Source: Anaspis maculata
Lineage: Eukaryota; Arthropoda; Insecta; Coleoptera; Scraptiidae
Assembly: GCA_949128115.1 (NCBI GenBank)
Contig: OX421966.1
Span: 33,993,042-34,057,041 of the forward strand
DNA length: 64,000 nucleotides
Direction: 5' to 3'
Shown: one piece after another, positions 1-12,495 of the stretch
Numbering within the stretch: position 1 is the stretch's first letter
Layout of the letters: every line of letters begins with the position of its first letter
Notes under the pieces: generated by a model
Seen by the model: the letters and a program-made list of their open reading frames with translations, nothing else
What the model was told of the DNA's origin: nothing
The model's database searches: none
Position numbers and translations under genes: made by a program

Positions 1-1781
1 GTGATATCATCTAGGACTAAGTGAAATAGAGATGAAAAACTCGAATAATGAGACCAAGAAGTGGCGTAAGATGAGTAAAATTCAAGATTCAGAGGTACCA
101 TTACGTGTAAAAAATATAGTGCAGTCAATTTCAGGCAGGTTTAATCTGGCTTAGATCATCTGACGGGATCAAAAAGCTCTTCTTCACAGATCACCGTCAC
201 CTTGACTTCAGTCAAACTTGAGCACGGTCGACTGGCACCACACCATCGAAATCTACTAAAACCAAAGTCCCCAAACTTTTTGACTGTACCAGATTTTCAT
301 GGAAAAATTTGTTGTGAGTACAAGGAATACGATTGAAGCAACCAATGCAATGGTCGATTTCTGAATGAATAATTACTTAATTGGGACGTGGCAAGCGGGA
401 GGGGGTGGGTTGTATAATTCCATTATAATAAAGTTGTGTAATGACAAAGGTGCAGATGTAAATTTCGGTCCTGAAAGAAAACCGAAGCCAAGAAAAGGGG
501 TTTCTTGTGGGAGGCGAGAGGCTGAAGGGGGTTTGTTAGGATGGAGGCCGTGCTGCGACAACGTCATTCCACGGCATTTCCGCAGAATTTGACGAAGCCA
601 TAACGAGAGTACACCGATACACGTAGCATATTTAACGAAAGACATTGTACGCTGGAGAAACACACAGCCTTCTCCTGCTATGTGTATGTGTGTGTGTAAT
701 GAAAGACTGCACGGGTGTAGAAAATTTCGTTTTCGCAAGGGGAACTTTAATTTCGTCTCGGGCTGACGTCACATTTCCATACGGGAGCGACGGAGACGGC
801 GTGGCGATCAGAGGCGGCGAGCAAAAGGGACGGAGAATTACTAATTAAGAATCCGAAAGAAAGGGGCCGATGTTTAAAATGCGTGAGCCGAGAAAGTATA
901 TACGTATATATGAGACAAAGGAATAAGACTCCTTCAAGACGAGAATTGAGTTAGAAAATGGCGGATTGTACATTCGAGGCAAGAATTTGCATGTAATTAA
1001 AGTATAAGGAAAAATCACTGAAGCACAGATGTACGATACAGAGCGGCAGTGCTCTAGCGACGCCCTACGCTCTCCACGGCGGTGGTGGTGGGTAGTGGTG
1101 GATGTGCCTCCTTTTCTCTCTGCACGGTGCGGGGGGCCGCTCGCTCCTCGCTCTCGTTCCTTTTCCTCGCACTCACCCGTAGCATCAACCCTTCAACATC
1201 ACGCATCACTCTCTCAAACAACAACGAACGGCGGATGCGGACTTTTCTTTTCTCTCCGCTGCGCATTCTTTCTTAATTACTCGTCGGAAAATCGATCGCG
1301 ATTTTAAAATTTCACATCTCCTCTCCATCCAAGACGGTCTCCGCAAAGAGATATACTTATGCATAAGCGTCATCGCGTTTCATCCCTCATAGCTCCGTAG
1401 TAGTGCTCACTGCAGAGGGCGTTCACTACTTCTCCACAGAAGTGTGAGCTTTTCTTTCAAAAACCTCAATGGAGTAGTAGCCCAATTTACCCAGTGCCAA
1501 GCCATCTTGAACATTTTGACACGCGCCCTCGCATCTACCTTCAGCCAGATATTTCTTCACGTGCTTTCCCTCTTAGGCATCCTCTGAACTGTCGCTTCGT
1601 AGATTTGCTTCATCATGGGTCAATGGGTCACACACCGTAGTATCTTATGACTCGCACGCATTGCTCACCTGATCCGCATTCAATTTCCCACGCACTCATA
1701 AAGACCATGCTCGCAGCATTCGCCTTTTGGCATGTCTGTGTAGTTGGCCGCGCCCACAGTCAATATCGCGTATATGACTAT
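1..1781. other. Intergenic or intronic DNA, GC-richer part at 660-1310
   Basis: No convincing coding region. There is a TG microsatellite near 680-698. A GC-richer stretch with GGT runs and pyrimidine tracts lies around 1030-1260, and both strands have short accidental ORFs there. Nothing resembles a known protein. The GC-rich part could be a promoter or regulatory island, but no specific site decides this. Confidence 0.4.
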
Positions 1782-2331
1782 TGGAATCGTTTCTTTATCG
1801 TTTGTTTACGTTTGTTCAGCTATTTTTGACGTTTGTTTACACCCGCTTACCTCTTTTTTGAAACCCCATATGGGTCGGGCCAACTTCACGACAGCCCGAC
1901 CCAAAATAGAAGAAAGGTGATTTCTCTATGAGAATCGTTTGTTTATAGTTTGTTCACGTTTGTTCACTTATTTCCGACGTTTGTTTACACCCCCTTCGTC
2001 CCTTTTTTAAACCCCATATAGGTCGAGCCAACTTCACGACAGCCCGACCCAAAATAGAAAAATGGTGATTTCTCTATGGAATCATTCATTTATCGTTTGT
2101 TTACCTATTTCAGACGTTTGTTTACACCCCCTCCCCCTCTCTTTTAACACTCCATATGGATCGGGCCAACTTAACAATAGCCCGACCCAAAATAGAAAAT
2201 TAGTGATTCCTTCATGGGAATCGTTGGTTTACGTTTGATAAGTCATTTTCAGTGTTTGTTTACACTTTTCAAGTCCCTTTTTTCAAACCCGACATGAGTT
2301 GCAATTTCACGACAGCCCAACCCAAAATATC
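1782..2331 (+). repeat. Four-copy tandem repeat (~140-148 bp) with an internal GC hairpin
   Basis: Four diverged head-to-tail units begin near 1782, 1930, 2078 and 2217. Each has a block rich in GTTTGTTTAC, then a CCCCATAT-like segment, then a hairpin. The best hairpin has arms GGGTCGGGC (1872-1880) and GCCCGACCC (1894-1902), a 9-bp perfect stem with a 13-nt loop. Copies 2 and 3 keep the right arm exactly and the left arm with changes; copy 4 is the most decayed. The loop CAACTTCACGACA is largely conserved. One further copy lies inverted at 6170-6291. Confidence 0.85.
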
Positions 2332-3059
2332 TATTACGGCGTTAAATTTCAGCTGTTCCGTCCAAAAAATGAAAACAATTTTTTTTGTTTTCTCAGAATC
2401 AGAATTTTTTTAAAATTTTTGTTACGTCCCTCAACTTCACTTTTATCCCAAATTGAGCTGAGAGGTTCTTATGAAATGTACTGATAGTAGCTATTAATTC
2501 TACGTTTGATAGTAATCAATATCAACTACAGAGCTTCTTTTCAAACAAGTAAGTAGCTAGTGCATTTGAAATGGCTAGAGAAAATTAAAAAATAGCTCTT
2601 TTACTGTATGTCAAAAGTAAAATAATCGGTAACCACAAGACCAAACAGACATCCCTTAAGGCATGTCCCCATGTCACATGTTACCACATGTGGTTGTGCA
2701 AATACCTATCAGTTCCAGTGAAATTTTCACAAGTCGTGATCACTGATTACTGATGATGATTGAGTTGATTCAAAAGTGTTATTCTGAAGATTGTGAATAG
2801 ACAGCGCAGTTACGGTAAGGTCAGTTTCATCCATCATAGCCCAGGAGCCATCAGGGAGACCGATAAGGAAATAATTGCCAACAGGCCAACATCTGTGAAG
2901 CTTAGGTTTCAACATACCTTCCTACTAGTTTTCTACCTTTCAGAAAATATTGTCGGCGTCATGTCGCCATCATCAACAAGAAGTGTTGGTGAATAATCAT
3001 CAGGTAGGTAGCTACACTTTGTAATAATCAGTTCAATAACTTCAATATCAAGCTTTCCA
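2332..3059. other. AT-rich non-coding DNA with a dispersed-repeat piece
   Basis: No gene recognised. About 45 bases at 2955-2995 match, in inverted orientation, 50095-50140 (shared core GATGATGGCGACATGACGCC read on one strand), so part of this stretch belongs to a repeat family that recurs near 50 kb. Confidence 0.5.
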
Positions 3060-4180
3060 TCTTTTCCCAGTCTGGAGCTACGAATTTTTATTTATTTTTT
3101 CGGTTTCACCCTGTATAAATCTTCTGCAAGAAATTCAAGCAGAACACCGGTGAAGTGTGATTGCTTAGTACAGGAAAAATAGCCAAGAAGGTGGCGAAAA
3201 TTAATTCATGAAATTTTTTTTCACCAGCCGACTCAGAAAATGAGACTCTATCACACATTCAAAGTCACCAAAATCACAGCATTGCAAAATTTTCTACAGG
3301 GTGATGAAAAAAAAACGACTCATGAACCGAGTCATGGACCAAAAGAGGTAGAATCATGAAAATCACCACGTAGATTCAGAATTCATTATACCTATATTAA
3401 AATATAATAAACAGCACTTGAATTTCTTCAGCCGTTTATGAAATATCTTGAAATTAGTGGTCGATTTCATGAGAATGAAATTTTTGTATCAAAAATTCAT
3501 GTCAAGAATGAAATGCGATGTATTGCCACCGTCTCCGCCTACTTTTTTCGAAAATGTTAACAGACAACTGTTTTTTTCTAATGGCCGTCATCTTGAATTC
3601 GCTTGTTATCAAGTGGTACTAGCAATAATGGTCATAGGCAATGAATAGGTACATTTTGGAGAGCAACTGAAACATTTTTGAGCATAATAAAAACATGTTT
3701 CAGGACAATAAAAACATTTTTGAACACAACATTGGGATATTCAACATTCAACAACATTTTTTGATCACCCTGTAGATGACATATGGAGAGGTGAATTATT
3801 TTGGTCCTTGTGTAAAATCGTTTCTTGTGGTCTTAGGTATCACTCTGCAAACCTGCTTGCTTTCACAATTGAATGCAATTTATTTTGCGTGCCGCTTCCA
3901 CTACATAGCTTATTTCAACTTTTGAAATATTTAATTGGTTTAACTTTGAACGCACAGCAAAAACTTTGCAATGCGGGGATTTTTGGTGATTTTGGACATG
4001 GGATAGAGGGTCTTTTTATGAGTCAAATGGTAAAAAAAATTTATGAATTATTTTTTTCCGGGTTTGGGTGTTTTTTTCCGTATAAATCCTGTACAAGCTG
4101 GCCATCTAAGGAATGTATTCCACATAGTCGCTATGCTCCTTCATTCAAAATCCCAGGGAATTCTACATAAGCTCCTGGAC
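3060..4180 (+). repeat. Dispersed repeat copy, split by a younger insertion
   Basis: Bases 3100-3165 and 4097-4175 together match the uninterrupted stretch 50495-50645. Shared landmarks in order are CACCCTGT, GGTGAGTGTGATTGCT-like sequence, AAGGAATGTAT, CGCTATGCTCC, CATTCAAAATCCCA and AAGCTCCTGGACT. The 931 bases between the two halves are absent from the 50-kb copy, so they were inserted here. The family is unnamed to me and shows no coding potential. Confidence 0.75.
3166..4096. mobile_element. Fold-back TIR element nested in a dispersed repeat
   Basis: The ends are inverted (TAGTACAGGAAAAATA left; TATAAATCCTGTACAA right). The inverted similarity continues inward for about 130 bases: 3190-3310 pairs with 3950-4065, including the matched blocks TCACCAAAATCAC and GCATTGCAAA. 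GCT flanks both sides (3163-3165 and 4097-4099) and occurs once in the empty copy near 50.55 kb, which fits a 3-bp target duplication. No transposase frame is present, so it is a non-autonomous DNA transposon. A 3-bp duplication is typical of PIF/Harbinger, but I cannot assign the superfamily. Confidence 0.72.
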
Positions 4181-4200
4181 TAATATTATACCTAAATACA

Positions 4201-5268
4201 TACCGGGTGATCATTTGAAAACTATCCACTTGCCTCCCGATTCCTGGTGAATATTTCTTTGCGCAAAAACGGGTGGATTTTTATATCGAGGGGAACATCT
4301 GAAACATACATTGGCGAATTTCTATCTTCAGCCCCCTCGCCCCAACCCACCTCAACTTTGAAATTTCAAATGACACCACCTACATACCTTGCAATACATC
4401 AAACTAAAGAGAATTAAATTCTCTTTCTAAAAAAATATTTATGAAATTTTCAACCTGCACCCCTAAAATTCAATTCACTCTTCTCCCTAAAATTTTCTCA
4501 AGTCCCATTTTATTTCTTGGGCCCCTCAATTCTCTTTAATTTAGTCAATGTTATCCTAGATAGGCATAAATGAAGAGAATGTTCGGTGGAAAAAGTGCTA
4601 CCCAAATTCACCCCTCTGCTGTCCCCCACCCCAACTTCAAAATTTGACAAGACACTACCTACTTTGTGATACATCAAATTTAAGGAAATCAAATTCTTTT
4701 TCTCAAAACGATTTTTTCAAAACTTCCAGCCTCTCCCCCATTGAATTAGACATTCGAAGTATTTCAAGAGGGAAATGGGGCTTTGAGAATTCTTCAAATA
4801 TTTTATTCGGAAAGAAAATCCAATTTTCTTCATTTTGATGTATCACAATGTAGGTGATGTCATTTTAGATTTCACAGGAGGGATGTGGGGGGGGGCGAAG
4901 GGGTGAAGTTGTTCAGCACTTTTTCCACAGAAATTTTTTTTTCTCTATGCTGTGCAAGATGACGTTTTCTGCATTGGGGAGAATTGAGAGATCAAGAATA
5001 ATTAATTGGATACTCACGAGAATTTTAGGAAGTAGGGGGGGGAGGGTTAGAAATTTGAGAAATATTCTTTCAGAAAGAGATTTGATTTCTCTTTGATTCG
5101 CAAAGTAGATAGTGTCATTTGGAATTTCAAAGTTCAAAATATAAATTCGCCAATGTATGTTTTAGATGTCCCCCTCAATATAATAATCGACCTGTTTTTG
5201 CTCGAAAAAATCTTCACTAGGAATCGGGAGTTACTGCAGGTGGATAGTTTTCAGATGGTCACCCGGTA
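4201..5268. mobile_element. TIR fold-back element of 1.07 kb, TA-flanked
   Basis: The left end TACCGGGTGATCATTTGAAA (4201 on) is the inverse of the right end finishing at 5268. Near-identity extends about 30 bases, and looser inverted similarity continues through 4201-4480 against 5040-5268. The interior holds further partial copies of the same module (4600-4740 direct, 4840-4910 inverted). A relative lies at 57720-57905. No protein frame. Confidence 0.8.
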
Positions 5269-6169
5269 TAATTCGAATTATGATATTAATTTTGTTAAAA
5301 TTTGGTCGGTGGCGTAGACAACGAAGGACTGTACCTATATCATTATTGAAAGTTTGCGAGGTGTTTCTCCATATATCCCATCAAACCAGCCTGTATATAG
5401 GTGTCCCAGTTTTAACCAAACAAAGTTTGAGAAGACTTCCCTTCCCCGCCTGATCCAGAAAAATCTAACGTTCATGCTTTCCAGGCGGAAGACGATGAAT
5501 TTTCCATTTTAATATCCTTTCACGCATTCAATGTTTTTAACATATTTTTTTCATTGAACTGAATAAAGTAGTTGCTTATTTTTCTTATTTTTTTATTCCA
5601 CCTCATTTTTCAATGTTTAATTTCTCAAAAAAATAAGAAATATCATTTTCCAATGTTTATTGTCTTAAAGAAATGAAATCGGTTGTGTGTAACTCCAAAA
5701 CTTCCCCGACGAGTAGAAATGAATGAATGGAAATTTTATTATAACACGTCCCTTTGAGTGAGAAGTTAGAATTTGAGAAAAAGATTGAAGAATTGAGATA
5801 TTTTCTCTAATGAGGGATTCATTTTGAGCTCCATCATTTGTGTCTGGTCTCGATAAGCTATAGGCCGGTTACTCATTTTAAAGTGAAGAAAACTCTCGGA
5901 AAACTTAGAGAATTTTCAGAGAAATTGCCTGAAAATGTTCTAGTACCCTTTGTTTGAAAGAAGTTGGTATAAATCTGTTCACAAGCTGAAAAGTTGGAAA
6001 TTTGCAATTTTTCATTAGTAACCAAATTATGCAGAAAAAAAAGCGAGTGAGGCAGTCAGACGCATTGGTATATGGATGAAGGTGAACGATCTGAAACTGG
6101 TACCACAGAAAAATTGAAAATAATTTGTAGGAAATTGGAAATTTTGAAGAGGTTTCAGAAGAGGGGGGG
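5269..6169. other. AT-rich non-coding DNA
   Basis: No gene or clear repeat structure. Runs of A/T, TTTTTCTTATTTTT-like tracts and a CCTGTATATAGGTGTCCC stretch near 5390 suggest old repeat debris. Confidence 0.4.
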
Positions 6170-6291
6170 GGTGAACAAACGTCGAAAATAGCTAAACAAA
6201 CGTAAACAAATAATAAACAAACGATTCCCATAGAGGAATCACCTTTTTTTTATTTTGGTTCGGGCTGTCGTGATGCTCGTGAAGTTGGCCA
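6170..6291 (-). repeat. Single inverted copy of the 1.8-2.3 kb tandem unit
   Basis: Read on the minus strand, this gives the same order as the units at 1782-2331: the GTTTGTTTA-rich block, the GGAATCGTTTG start and the GGCCAACTTCACGA...CAGCCCGA hairpin region. It lacks the intact left hairpin arm. The two loci are in opposite orientation, about 4 kb apart. Confidence 0.75.
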
Positions 6292-7281
6292 TTACCCCCG
6301 TAATATCATTCGTTCCACGTCCCTCGCTTTTCCATATCATATCGCTGTGATCTTCACCATGTAGTTGAAAATATTGTGTTCAAAAAACACACTTCTACAA
6401 TCTATGATGAATGCCAGGGTTTCATACGTAAGTTGTATCCGTGGCGCCCTCCTCTGCTCAAAAGTTGATTTTATACTCTCATCTTTAACCAGAATTTTAT
6501 TGCACCATACCACGATGAATAGGTATGGCATTGTCGTCTTTGGGCTCGGTTGGCTTCCACAAAGAAACACGCGAAGGGACCTCCTCGTATAGCATCATTT
6601 GTGTCGGTATGCCTGCCTCATACATATTATTTTGTTTATCACAATATGATAAACATGGTCGCAATACACCCAGCAGCCCGCAGCCAACAATACTTTTCCG
6701 GCTGTCACCACATCGAACAGCACTGTGATTCAAGAAATCTTGAGGGGCTGCAGAACCTCAACTTCAAGGAAATCTGGTTTTCTCTGCGACCCTCCTCAGA
6801 AATCACCCTTGATCCATATTTTCAACGGCGGATTACCTTTTAAAGTTTCATGAGAGCACCGTAGTTGTAACGAAGAGATAAGCTACGACTGTGGATCAAA
6901 CTAACTAATGATAGATAGAAAAACCAAAATACACCTGGAAGTTCACATGAAGTTCACCACTGACAAGGTCTGTCGGAGGAATTAATTTCAACAGGTATAA
7001 TATTATCATGTCGGAATTGTCATCTAATCGTGGTTAAGTGTGTAGCGTGCGACCGGGAAATGGTGGAAAACCCCGACTTCTGATCGAAGCTTTTTTTTGT
7101 TGCTTTGCTTTTTGCCGATTTGATCTGAATTCATCTGATGATTTTCATAAATTGAAATTTGTTATTCAATAACTTTTGACAGATAACAGATAAAGCAATG
7201 CTTTTGATAATTATGACTACAGTTTTTCAAAGACTTTCAAATGAATACCGCACGTTGAGCTTCGTGAGAAATAGTTGAAGG
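6292..7281. other. Non-coding DNA
   Basis: Several overlapping short ORFs exist at 6337-6843 on both strands, but none looks like a known protein. The stretch 7180-7250 has a weak inverted counterpart at 21845-21930 (shared GACAGATAACAGAT), so part of it is dispersed repeat. Confidence 0.4.
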
Positions 7282-7814
7282 TCCAAAAAAGTACCATTTT
7301 TTAAATCGTTGAGGCTGTTTTTATACTTTTTTTGCTGGACTATATATTTTCAAGGTCGAGGAACACAATGCCAACACTTTTCGGAAAGTGTCATGCACCA
7401 GTGGCGTAGTAGACGGCTGCGAAGAAGCCGAGGTGCGATTCCTAACAAAGTCTTATGGTAAACCGTGACTTGAACTTTGTTTTTGACATATCATTTCTGA
7501 CCAAATCGCACATCCTGATTTCAAAAGTTAGGATGAAATTTTGATACAGACGTGTTTAAACCAGCTTTATCAAAAAAAACTTGATTTTTTGCCCTCAAAA
7601 TTGATATTTTGTAATTCTAACTCCATCACTGTCCAATGTATTTATAACTATGATTTCGACTTAAACTCTTGATTTGGGCTATTTCACACACAAATATCAT
7701 TTGCTGAAATTTTTTCCTGTTTTCACAAAGTCACGACGTACCAAATTCAAAAGCGTTTTGCATAGGAATGAAATGCAAGGTTGGTCCTGATATGTGCCGC
7801 TAACGTCCGTACTA
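7282..7814 (+). mobile_element. Lone, partial copy of the fold-back family found at 12.5-14.6 kb
   Basis: Starting GGTCCAAAAAAGTACCATTT, this tracks 12646-13110 through shared blocks (GGACTATATATTTTCAAGGT, GAGGAACACAATGC, CACCAGTGGCGTA, GACGGCTGCGAAG, AAACCGTGACT, GTGTTTGACCCGG-like). It ends with GCAAGGTTGG and TAACGTCCGTACTA, like the end of the right arm at 14606. It is non-coding. Confidence 0.75.
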
Positions 7815-8749
7815 TAGGGTGGATTATCTCCAGGGTATGCGGCAGTAAAATGTTTTTGTTGCTTATCGTTGTTTTTTTTTGTTGCAAATAAACAGTTTTC
7901 AAAAATAAGTTGTAATGTGCAGGGCGACATAAGGGAAAGCCAGTTCTGTGTAGGATTATAAAAGTCTTTGGTCAACACTCACCCTAAATGAAACACGTCC
8001 AATAATGGACTAAATGAGGGGCGATTTTCAATCTTTTATAATCTCGTTTAAGAGATTTAACGAAGTGGATGCTCGGATAATTGGAATCGCTAACGATTAA
8101 AAATTATGCGGATTATTTATCGTGGAAACTCTCGATTTCCGCAGTTTATGACGGCACAACGGAAAAATTTGCTTTTTTCTACGACGACTACTACAAGTAG
8201 TATAGTAGTACCAGTAGATATAATATGGTAGTACTTTAACGAGTTTAACGTCAGCTCATCGTGTTGAAAGAGTTAGATTATGGAGACTTGTTAAAAGTAA
8301 TTAGTAATTAAATTACGTTTAACACATCGCCCGTGACAACAACATGTTATTGAAAGCTCAACAATAGTATGTTGAAAAACTATAGTGTTACAATGACGAT
8401 TTTTGCTGTACCTAATAACTACTCAAGAGGGCCCCTTAAACCTAAAAATGTGCAAACGGTGAAACATATTTTTCTTCGTAACCGTTCAACAAAAGAAATC
8501 GGAGAAGATGGCTAAATGTGGAAAAAATCAGGAGAATGAAAATGGTATAGTTCAGTTTGTTAATGAAACTTGATTTTTTCTAAAATTTGGGGAAAAAGTG
8601 CAGACCACTAAATTTCTCGATTTGTAGGACTCCTACAAAAAAATCAGTACCTGCTACGAATCTGGCAGCTTTCTCTCTGGTTTAGATTAAAAGGGCGTAG
8701 TTCCTCAGTGAAGCCATATTTTATTTCTGTGCCAGGTGGAAATGTCACT
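7815..8749. other. Non-coding DNA with a short repeat match
   Basis: The stretch 8370-8400 resembles 12452-12482 (AGTGTTACAATGACGATTTTTG). Otherwise AT-rich, with TAGTAGTA-type short repeats near 8195-8235. No gene seen. Confidence 0.4.
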
Positions 8750-9085
8750 GAGACTGAGATTCCTATTCGCGATTTTAACTACCGATGGGGGCGCTGTAAA
8801 CAAGATGGAGGATTGTAAGTTTTTCTGTCACCTGTCATCGTGCGTTGTATAACGGTTCTATTTGTGGTATTTGGGTTAATTGATTATTGATCGCTATTTA
8901 ACAAAAGTTGATTTTCTTGATTAACTCAATCACCTATACGAGCATTTTGGCAATTCGCGCGATTGTCAATGGCCATCTGACAGAAGCGACAGAACAGAAA
9001 TGACATAAAAACTTACAAACTAGGTTCGCCATTTCAGCCGCCAGAGGTCGTCTAGATGTTTGAAATCGCGAATAGGCTTTCTGAG
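8750..9085. mobile_element. Palindromic MITE-like element
   Basis: The arms are inverted relatives: 8759-8838 (CCTATTCGCGATTTTAAC, then GATTGTAAGTTTTTCTGTCA) against 8992-9080 (TGACATAAAAACTTACAAAC, then GTTTGAAATCGCGAATAGG). About 150 bases of loop lie between them. No coding capacity. Confidence 0.65.
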
Positions 9086-9104
9086 GCAGGATGGCTACAC
9101 AATC

Positions 9105-9215
9105 GATAGTATGAAATAATCGATAGCTCAAACTGAGTCACGTAAGTCTTATTCAGTTCTTCTGATAGTTCTGATTGGCTGAATTGTGTATGTGAGCAAT
9201 AATCCGATAACTAAC
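9105..9215 (+). repeat. Dispersed repeat fragment, second copy at 47370-47465
   Basis: The two loci share AATAATCGATAGCT, AAGTCACGT, TTCTGATTGG and TGAATTGNGTATGTG in the same order and orientation. The copies are about 80 percent alike by eye. No protein frame. Confidence 0.65.
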
Positions 9216-9570
9216 AGTAATATTCACAAGTGCTTAGATTTTCACGATAATTTTGGCCTAGCGATCGCGAGTGCTGGTTGCTGGTTGCTGGTTGTATCTG
9301 GGAAAATCTCAAGCACGAGTGATATTTTGATGATTATTACAAAAAAGAAGTCCACAGCTGTCAGATTTTGTTGTTTGCATCAATTTTATTCCGTTGCCAT
9401 TGACAGTGGGATTTAGATAAGTGAATTTTATTCTTGTAGGTCTAATAATCAAGGGCGTTGTATGTAATAATCAGCAGAAAAATCTGCATAGACTAAAAAA
9501 ATTGAATAGGGGGTGTCGCAAAAATTATAAGAATTTTGTTCTAACATCATGATATCATAAGGATTTATGT

Positions 9571-10385
9571 ATAGTAGGTTCACTTGTACCGTGATTCTAG
9601 TAGGCTGGGCAAATTTCACAGTTTGGCATTGTAGACTTCACGTCCAACTGCCTAGTGTGCGCTTGAGCGTCTGGCTTCGAGAGATAGGTTATGTTGGTGT
9701 GATGGTGTGTTGACTGTTGCTGTCAAAAATAAAAAATTTACCGAAATCAACTTTGCAAATTGCAAATATGGAGTGGATGTAGTTCACCTTTCACAAGTTC
9801 CGCAAATTTCTTGTTCCAGTACGATGTCCTGAGCAGTGAAATCAAGTATTAATGCCGATGAATCACATCCCCACAAAAATTAGGAGGGTTCAGCTTCCCA
9901 TCGTTTCCAGCCTTCCAGAGTGTGGGTACTTCTTTTAAAAACCAGGAATAGTTCACAATGCTTCCATATTATGTGGTTTTTGGAAATAGATTCACGTCTT
10001 CTCCGCAAAGCTGAACGTTATGGGGTACATGCCCAGCACCTATTTCGCCCGTTTTTTCTCCCAGAAGCGAGTTCTTGATGGCACTCTCGAGGACTTTAAA
10101 ATGGGCACTGGACGTTATTGTTCAAGACACAAGCTGAGGCGCAAACACAGTTTTCACAGTAATGGGCATAATTTCACCACAATTTTCGTGAAACTCGTGA
10201 TTTTCAGTCTATTTGACACTCGATTTGACAAACGGTAAAGTTGTTGATCTTGTCGTTAAGCTTAAACTGTCAAACATCAATGCAACCAACTGCCAAGTTC
10301 TAGGGAGTTTTCAAATATCAGATTTGAAAACTTAGAAACAAAATCTCACAGCCAACTAGAATCACGGTACAAGTGAACCTACTAT
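9571..10385. mobile_element. TIR element of 815 bp with perfect 31-bp ends
   Basis: Bases 9571-9601 (ATAGTAGGTTCACTTGTACC...) are the exact inverse of 10355-10385. TA flanks both ends. Such perfect terminal repeats indicate recent movement or amplification. The interior has no transposase-like frame; the longest ORF is 72 codons at 10020. It is probably a non-autonomous Tc1/mariner-like element, judged only from the TA flanks. Confidence 0.82.
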
Positions 10386-12495
10386 ATATAAAATTGGAAT
10401 GAACATAATTATATTCGAAGACTCTTGGAAAAATGATCAAGGACTAATTTTTGAACTTTCAAAATATCTCCAAGGGGAAGCGTTTAGTCTAGTCCCATCG
10501 CGCGTAAGCATTTTATTGAGCATTTTATTCATACATGCATATAATCCTCGATATACCTAATCTACAACAGAACATTTGGATAAAAAGTGAAGTGACAAGT
10601 TGTCATTTTCCAGGGACTGGCCCCGCCTCGATCGCCAAAGTCAGATTTGGCCCCACAATTGGTATTTTTGAGCCATAACATAGTTTTCTGGGCAATGTCA
10701 CAAAAAATTTCAAACTTTAAAAACATTCGAAGGAGAGTCTGAGTAACTACGAATTGGCTGTGAAACAAAGAACAAGTGACAACTAGCGGTAAAAAAAGTG
10801 ATAGATATGTACTAAAAGAATCAAATTTCACCGTTACCAAGGCATACCTATAGAAACAATGGATTTTTAGTAACAGTCGCTCAAAAATACTGATTATTTT
10901 CAACAGCTGCGAATTCGGTGGCCATCCTCATGCAGTTTCTTAAAGTAGCTAAAAAAAAAGCTAAAAGTATTAAAGCTCGAGGTAAAAAAACAATCCCTCC
11001 ACTAAGACTTTACTGAACATGACCACCCACCAATTTTTTATACCTACCTACCTCTAGTTTTATTAGTAGATGTGCCGACATATTATTGTCCACTCCAGTC
11101 AGGTGTAACAATTCATCCTCTGATTATTCCATGATATGGTCCTGTCGCCATACACACATCAAAACATCACCCTCAAAAAAGAAAACATCCACTTCCTGAA
11201 GAATGATGTGTTTGTCCTATACCCTCGCCTATACCATACCTACCTACCTGTGAGGACGCAAAAGTTAGAGCCTAATGCGTTCTCACGGCTATTGATCTTT
11301 TATTCCATTTATTACACCTTTTGAAATATCTGCAACTATAATTTGTGACTCTTGGACACACTGATTATGCCTATACCTACATTTTTTAAAGCAATAACAA
11401 CACCTAATAAGCTCCAGGAAGCAACCGCAAAGCGCAAAGGATATGCAGAGTACGTATAGATAGCACTAAAACAACAAGATGTTCCACAGCACATGACTTG
11501 CGTTCAATATACACATACAAACAGAGCACTTTTACCACCCACCATCAGAATTAAAAGCTTTGTCGTCGACATCAGTCAACCCCCTGAAAAGCCGCAGCCC
11601 CACAAACCTCAGAATACAGTTACTCGCATAAACTATGCGACTTTGTGCAATACAAATGGAGAATTTTAAGCAGCCCAGTGGCATATCAAATGTTAAAATA
11701 TCAAAAGACATAGCCTTATAACATTTTGTCGGCGGTGATGCTATCAACATACCGACTTTATGTTTGTTCGGTTTGACGGGCAACTTTTTGAGATAATACT
11801 TTAGTCCTGGAATAGTTCCAGGAACGCAGGATCCGCGCGTCCATCTGATGTGGGTTTTGTATCCTGTATAGTATGTGGGGCTGAGACTAACCGCACACTC
11901 AAACAAATGCAGGTGAGGAACAACTTTTCGATTGTGCTTAGCTAGGTATAGGTACGTAGGTAACGGCATAAAAGCGGCTTTTGTGCGAAAAAGTCAAACA
12001 AATTGTCGAGAGACGACAACAATCCTGATGCAACACGTCGTAGAAAAAGATGAATAAGGACGAGGAGAGCTTGAGGAGCCTCATGCAGTTCTCGTTCTTA
12101 TATAGGCTATGCTATAAGTATATGGCATAGAGTCCATGTTGATCCCTTGAAAATTTGCAGAAGCCAGTGTTGAACGAACAATACTGAGTACCTAGCACAG
12201 TACCTAGCAACAGATGTAGAAATCTACCAACGTGAAGTTCTGAAGAATACCAAAAGATGGCCATACATGAAAAACATATTTGCACTAGACTACTCTATTT
12301 GTACTATTTGTACTCGATGAAATAGTGACGCCATGTACGTTGGAAGTTTCACGTCAAAGAGCATCGGATCTCTCTTCCGGTAGTCAGTGCAATCAATCTC
12401 TCCTACCCAGCACGTTCAGGAGGAACCTCGGAAAACCACAATAGTATATTTATTGTAAAACTAGTGTCACAATGACAATTTTTGTAATACGACTC
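10386..12495. other. Non-coding DNA
   Basis: TACC tetranucleotide clusters occur near 11041-11053 and 11240. A 145-codon minus-strand ORF at 11532-11969 has no recognisable motif, signal or repeat structure, so I do not call it a gene. Nothing else is firm. Confidence 0.4.

Noticed and set aside
373..738. 121-codon minus ORF
   Set aside because: Low-complexity and no motif; it crosses a TG microsatellite.
11532..11969. 145-codon minus ORF
   Set aside because: No motif, signal, repeat or splice context; not above chance for 64 kb.
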